Source of the DNA: Trichosphaerium sp. ATCC 40318
Lineage: Eukaryota; Discosea; Flabellinia; Trichosidae
DNA length: 21,456 nt
Direction of reading: 5' to 3'
Assembly: GCA_038496445.1 (NCBI GenBank)
Contig: JALMLS010000294.1
Coordinates: 1-21,456 of the forward strand
This document shows positions 19,582 through 21,456 of the stretch, piece by piece; positions within the stretch are counted from its first letter, which is position 1, and each line of letters opens with the position of its first letter. The position numbers and the translations under genes were made by a program. The notes beneath the pieces were generated by a model. It was not told the origin of the DNA and ran no database searches. It was given only the letters and a program-made list of their open reading frames with translations.

Positions 19582-20052
19582 ACGTTGCCTTACAATATGA
19601 CAAAAAAAACTCAGTACATCAAAATAAAAACAAAAAAAAACGCGTTGGTAAATCTGTTTATGAACACAGCCATTGGAACTAACAGCTCAAGAAACTACTG
19701 AACGCCTGTATTTGTTATTATTGGTAGAGGCCTTTTGTACACAAAGCTTGTAAAATCATAATTTTTATTTGTTTTTTTGGCCTGTTTTCCCTTTGGCCCT
19801 GAGGTACAGATTTAAGCGCTACGCAGTTTATGCGATTTCTTGCGTTCGTGAACTTCACCCTCGTGGTGTTAGTTCAATAAGCCAAGTACTAAATTCACCA
19901 AAAGAAATTCTGCCAGGGCGGCCCTGGAAGAAAGAAAACCGTTATTAAACGCTCATAAAAACACTGTTTACGCTCAAATAACATCATGTCTGGCTTAATT
20001 ATTACCATTTTCGTACGCTTTTATCATCTAGACACTTGGTTACCCACAGAAA
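19582..20052. other. Intergenic region before the ZIP gene
   Basis: About 470 nt. An AATAAA at 19623-19628 is the likely polyadenylation signal of the surface-protein gene. At about 19909-19935 there is a GC-rich inverted repeat (TTCTGCCAGGG, loop CGG, CCCTGGAAGAA; arms of 11 nt with one mismatch) standing out in AT-rich sequence. It could form a hairpin or bind a dimeric factor upstream of the ZIP start at 20053. No coding region or tRNA was seen. Confidence 0.45.
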
Positions 20053-21456
20053 ATGGCGTTACACGAATATGGCTATATTATGCTCTATGCGGCTCTTATT
20101 CTACTCATTGGCTTATGTAGTACTATTATTCCGTTCATTATTAAACAACGGGGTCCTATGAATGATCCTAACGCTCTGTTGTGGTTCTTTCTATCCCTTA
20201 CGTTCAAATTCTCTGCGGGCGTACTAATAAGCGCGGGTACAGTACATATGGCAGGAGATAGCTTGTGTACGGTTTTAGAATTTTAGTTGTTTTTTATGAC
20301 CATTTGGGTTGTCATTAGTTTTAGTGGTTTTTTTTGTACTAAGCAACGCCAATAGCCAGTTGGACAGAATACTCAAACTGCACGGGACCACATTTTTCAG
20401 GTATTTTTTTGATTGAAATTTTTTTTTCGCGATTTCTCGGTTACTGACGTCACTCTTTTAGAACCTTCTTGTGATGATTTTATTTCTGTTGTAAACTTGG
20501 AGAATAACACTGTATACTTTTGTCCTGGTTCTTGCTCTTCGTACCCTTGGCAAGTCTTTTTCTTTTTTTTTCTTGAAAATTATTTGTATTTTACAAAACT
20601 GTTGAAGTGTTTTTTTCTTTTGTTCACCGACATCCTCTTGTTTTAAAGGTCTAATATTTTACTGTAGGTGGCTGGTATTTATTGGAATCGGCATTATTGT
20701 TGTGGCAACTCTAGAAGCTTTGTCTTCTCACGAACATGCCGGTAAGTGACTCAAAACAAAACACACAAGGAAGAGAAAAAGGATCTTCTTTTTCTTTTCG
20801 TTTTTGTTGTTGACGCGAGCTCTGTATTCTAATCTACAACTTTTCTAGATTTCTTTGGTGGCTCTGATGAACTAAATAGCTTACTACGGTCACAGACAAG
20901 CACTCAGTATGATACTTTACTGACCGAAGAAAAACCAAAAAAGCGTAAACACCCTCTTCTCGGCCACTCTTTTGTGTTACTATTGGCGCTTGTAGTACAC
21001 TCAGTATTGGCTGGATTCTCTCTAGGGTCTTCACTAAGAGGTGAAGGAGAAGGTTGGGGGATTTTTGGGGCCATAGTGGCTCACAAGGTAAATCACAACA
21101 GAATCACAAAAAAAATTCTGATTCTTTTTTCTGAACGTCTTTTTAAGGGTTTCGCCGGCTATGCTCTTGGTGTGAGTCTAGTAACTTCTAAAATACCATT
21201 CTGGGTACGTAATACAAAAATAACTCCTAAGTAAAGTTAACCTGTATCTAGTATTGGGGAGCAATTATGAGTGCAGCATTCTCCGCAAGTACACCTTTAG
21301 GTATGCTCTTTTTTTTTTTTTCCTTCATTTTCTGTGTTGTTTGTGATTCGTGGTAGGTGTTATCCTTGGTGGTACTTTACTCACTTTATTGGATGGACCA
21401 GCAAGGTTACTAACAGATGCTATTCTTCTTGGACTTGCTTCTGGAACGTTCATTTT
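20053..21456 (+). CDS. ZIP-family metal (zinc/iron) transporter, 3' end outside window
   Basis: Moves divalent metal ions into the cytosol across the plasma or an organelle membrane. Eight exons are visible (20053-20266, 20344-20400, 20462-20540, 20668-20741, 20849-21087, 21148-21204, 21252-21300, 21357-end), with phases agreeing at every join. Helix 1 is YIMLYAALILLIGLCSTIIP, and helix 2 is FSAGVLISAGTVHMAGDSL with the conserved His. A Cys-containing extracytosolic loop follows (EYSNCTGPHF, SCDDFISVV, CPGSCSS), then WLVFIGIGIIVVATLEALSS and a cytosolic loop with His (SHEHADFFGG) and KPKKRKH. Helix 4 has HSVLAGFSLGSSLRG, and helix 5 has HKGFAGYALGVSL; these two carry the metal-binding histidines of the family. 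The last visible part is ILGGTLLTLLDGPARLL. Start chosen as the first ATG giving a complete first helix. One acceptor ends in AAG (20343) and another at 21147. Confidence 0.88.

Noticed and set aside
1-21456. tRNA, rRNA, CRISPR arrays, transposable elements
   Set aside because: I found no tRNA-like B-box with matching arms, no rRNA-like sequence, no regularly spaced direct repeats, and no transposase or reverse-transcriptase motifs in any frame.

Overview
This is an AT-rich (about 62-63% by eye), intron-dense nuclear segment from a eukaryote, most likely a unicellular protist. Genes are packed a few hundred bases apart or less. They are broken by many short introns, mostly 35-80 nt, with donors starting GTA (often GTACG or GTAAG). 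Acceptors are mostly TTTAG or TNCAG, and some end in AAG. No gene could be read from the uninterrupted frames alone: I joined exons by splice signals, phase and family similarity. For the six models whose first and last exons I could place, total coding length came out divisible by three, which is a useful internal check. The mix (a class III PI3-kinase, an NFD4/nodulin-like MFS carrier, a PA-domain seven-helix protein, an SH2 protein, and a Thr/Pro-rich GPI-type surface protein) suggests a free-living or parasitic protist such as an oomycete-like stramenopile or an amoeba. I cannot fix the lineage.

Layout. 1-2948, minus strand: two tandem copies of a gene for a secreted/lumenal protease-associated (PA) domain followed by seven membrane helices. 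The second copy is complete (865-2948). The first is cut by the window start and carries a 4-nt difference that breaks its frame. 3225-7499, plus: class III PI3-kinase Vps34 (C2, helical and kinase domains) in about 23 exons, divergent from the PA gene. 7736-9856: a major-facilitator carrier with a GC-AG intron. 9910-11438: an AlkB-like Fe(II)/2-oxoglutarate oxygenase with an N-terminal membrane anchor. 11746-13914: an F-box protein with two SH2 domains and a basic, serine-rich tail, the most unusual gene here.

13915-17348 is a gene-poor stretch with no model that closes. It holds signal-peptide-like starts and coding-like fragments on both strands and probably includes decayed genes. 17349-19581: a cell-surface protein made of two homologous propeller-like modules, each ending in a proline-rich segment, with a Thr/Pro stalk and a GPI-type tail. 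20053 to the end: a ZIP-family metal transporter, cut by the window end.

The genes do not form an obvious pathway. Shared themes are membrane traffic and signalling (Vps34, PA-7TM, SH2/F-box) and transport (MFS, ZIP). Across the whole window the palindrome CACGTG occurs 20 times where base composition predicts about three, often inside introns and sometimes just after a branch-point-like CTRAY.
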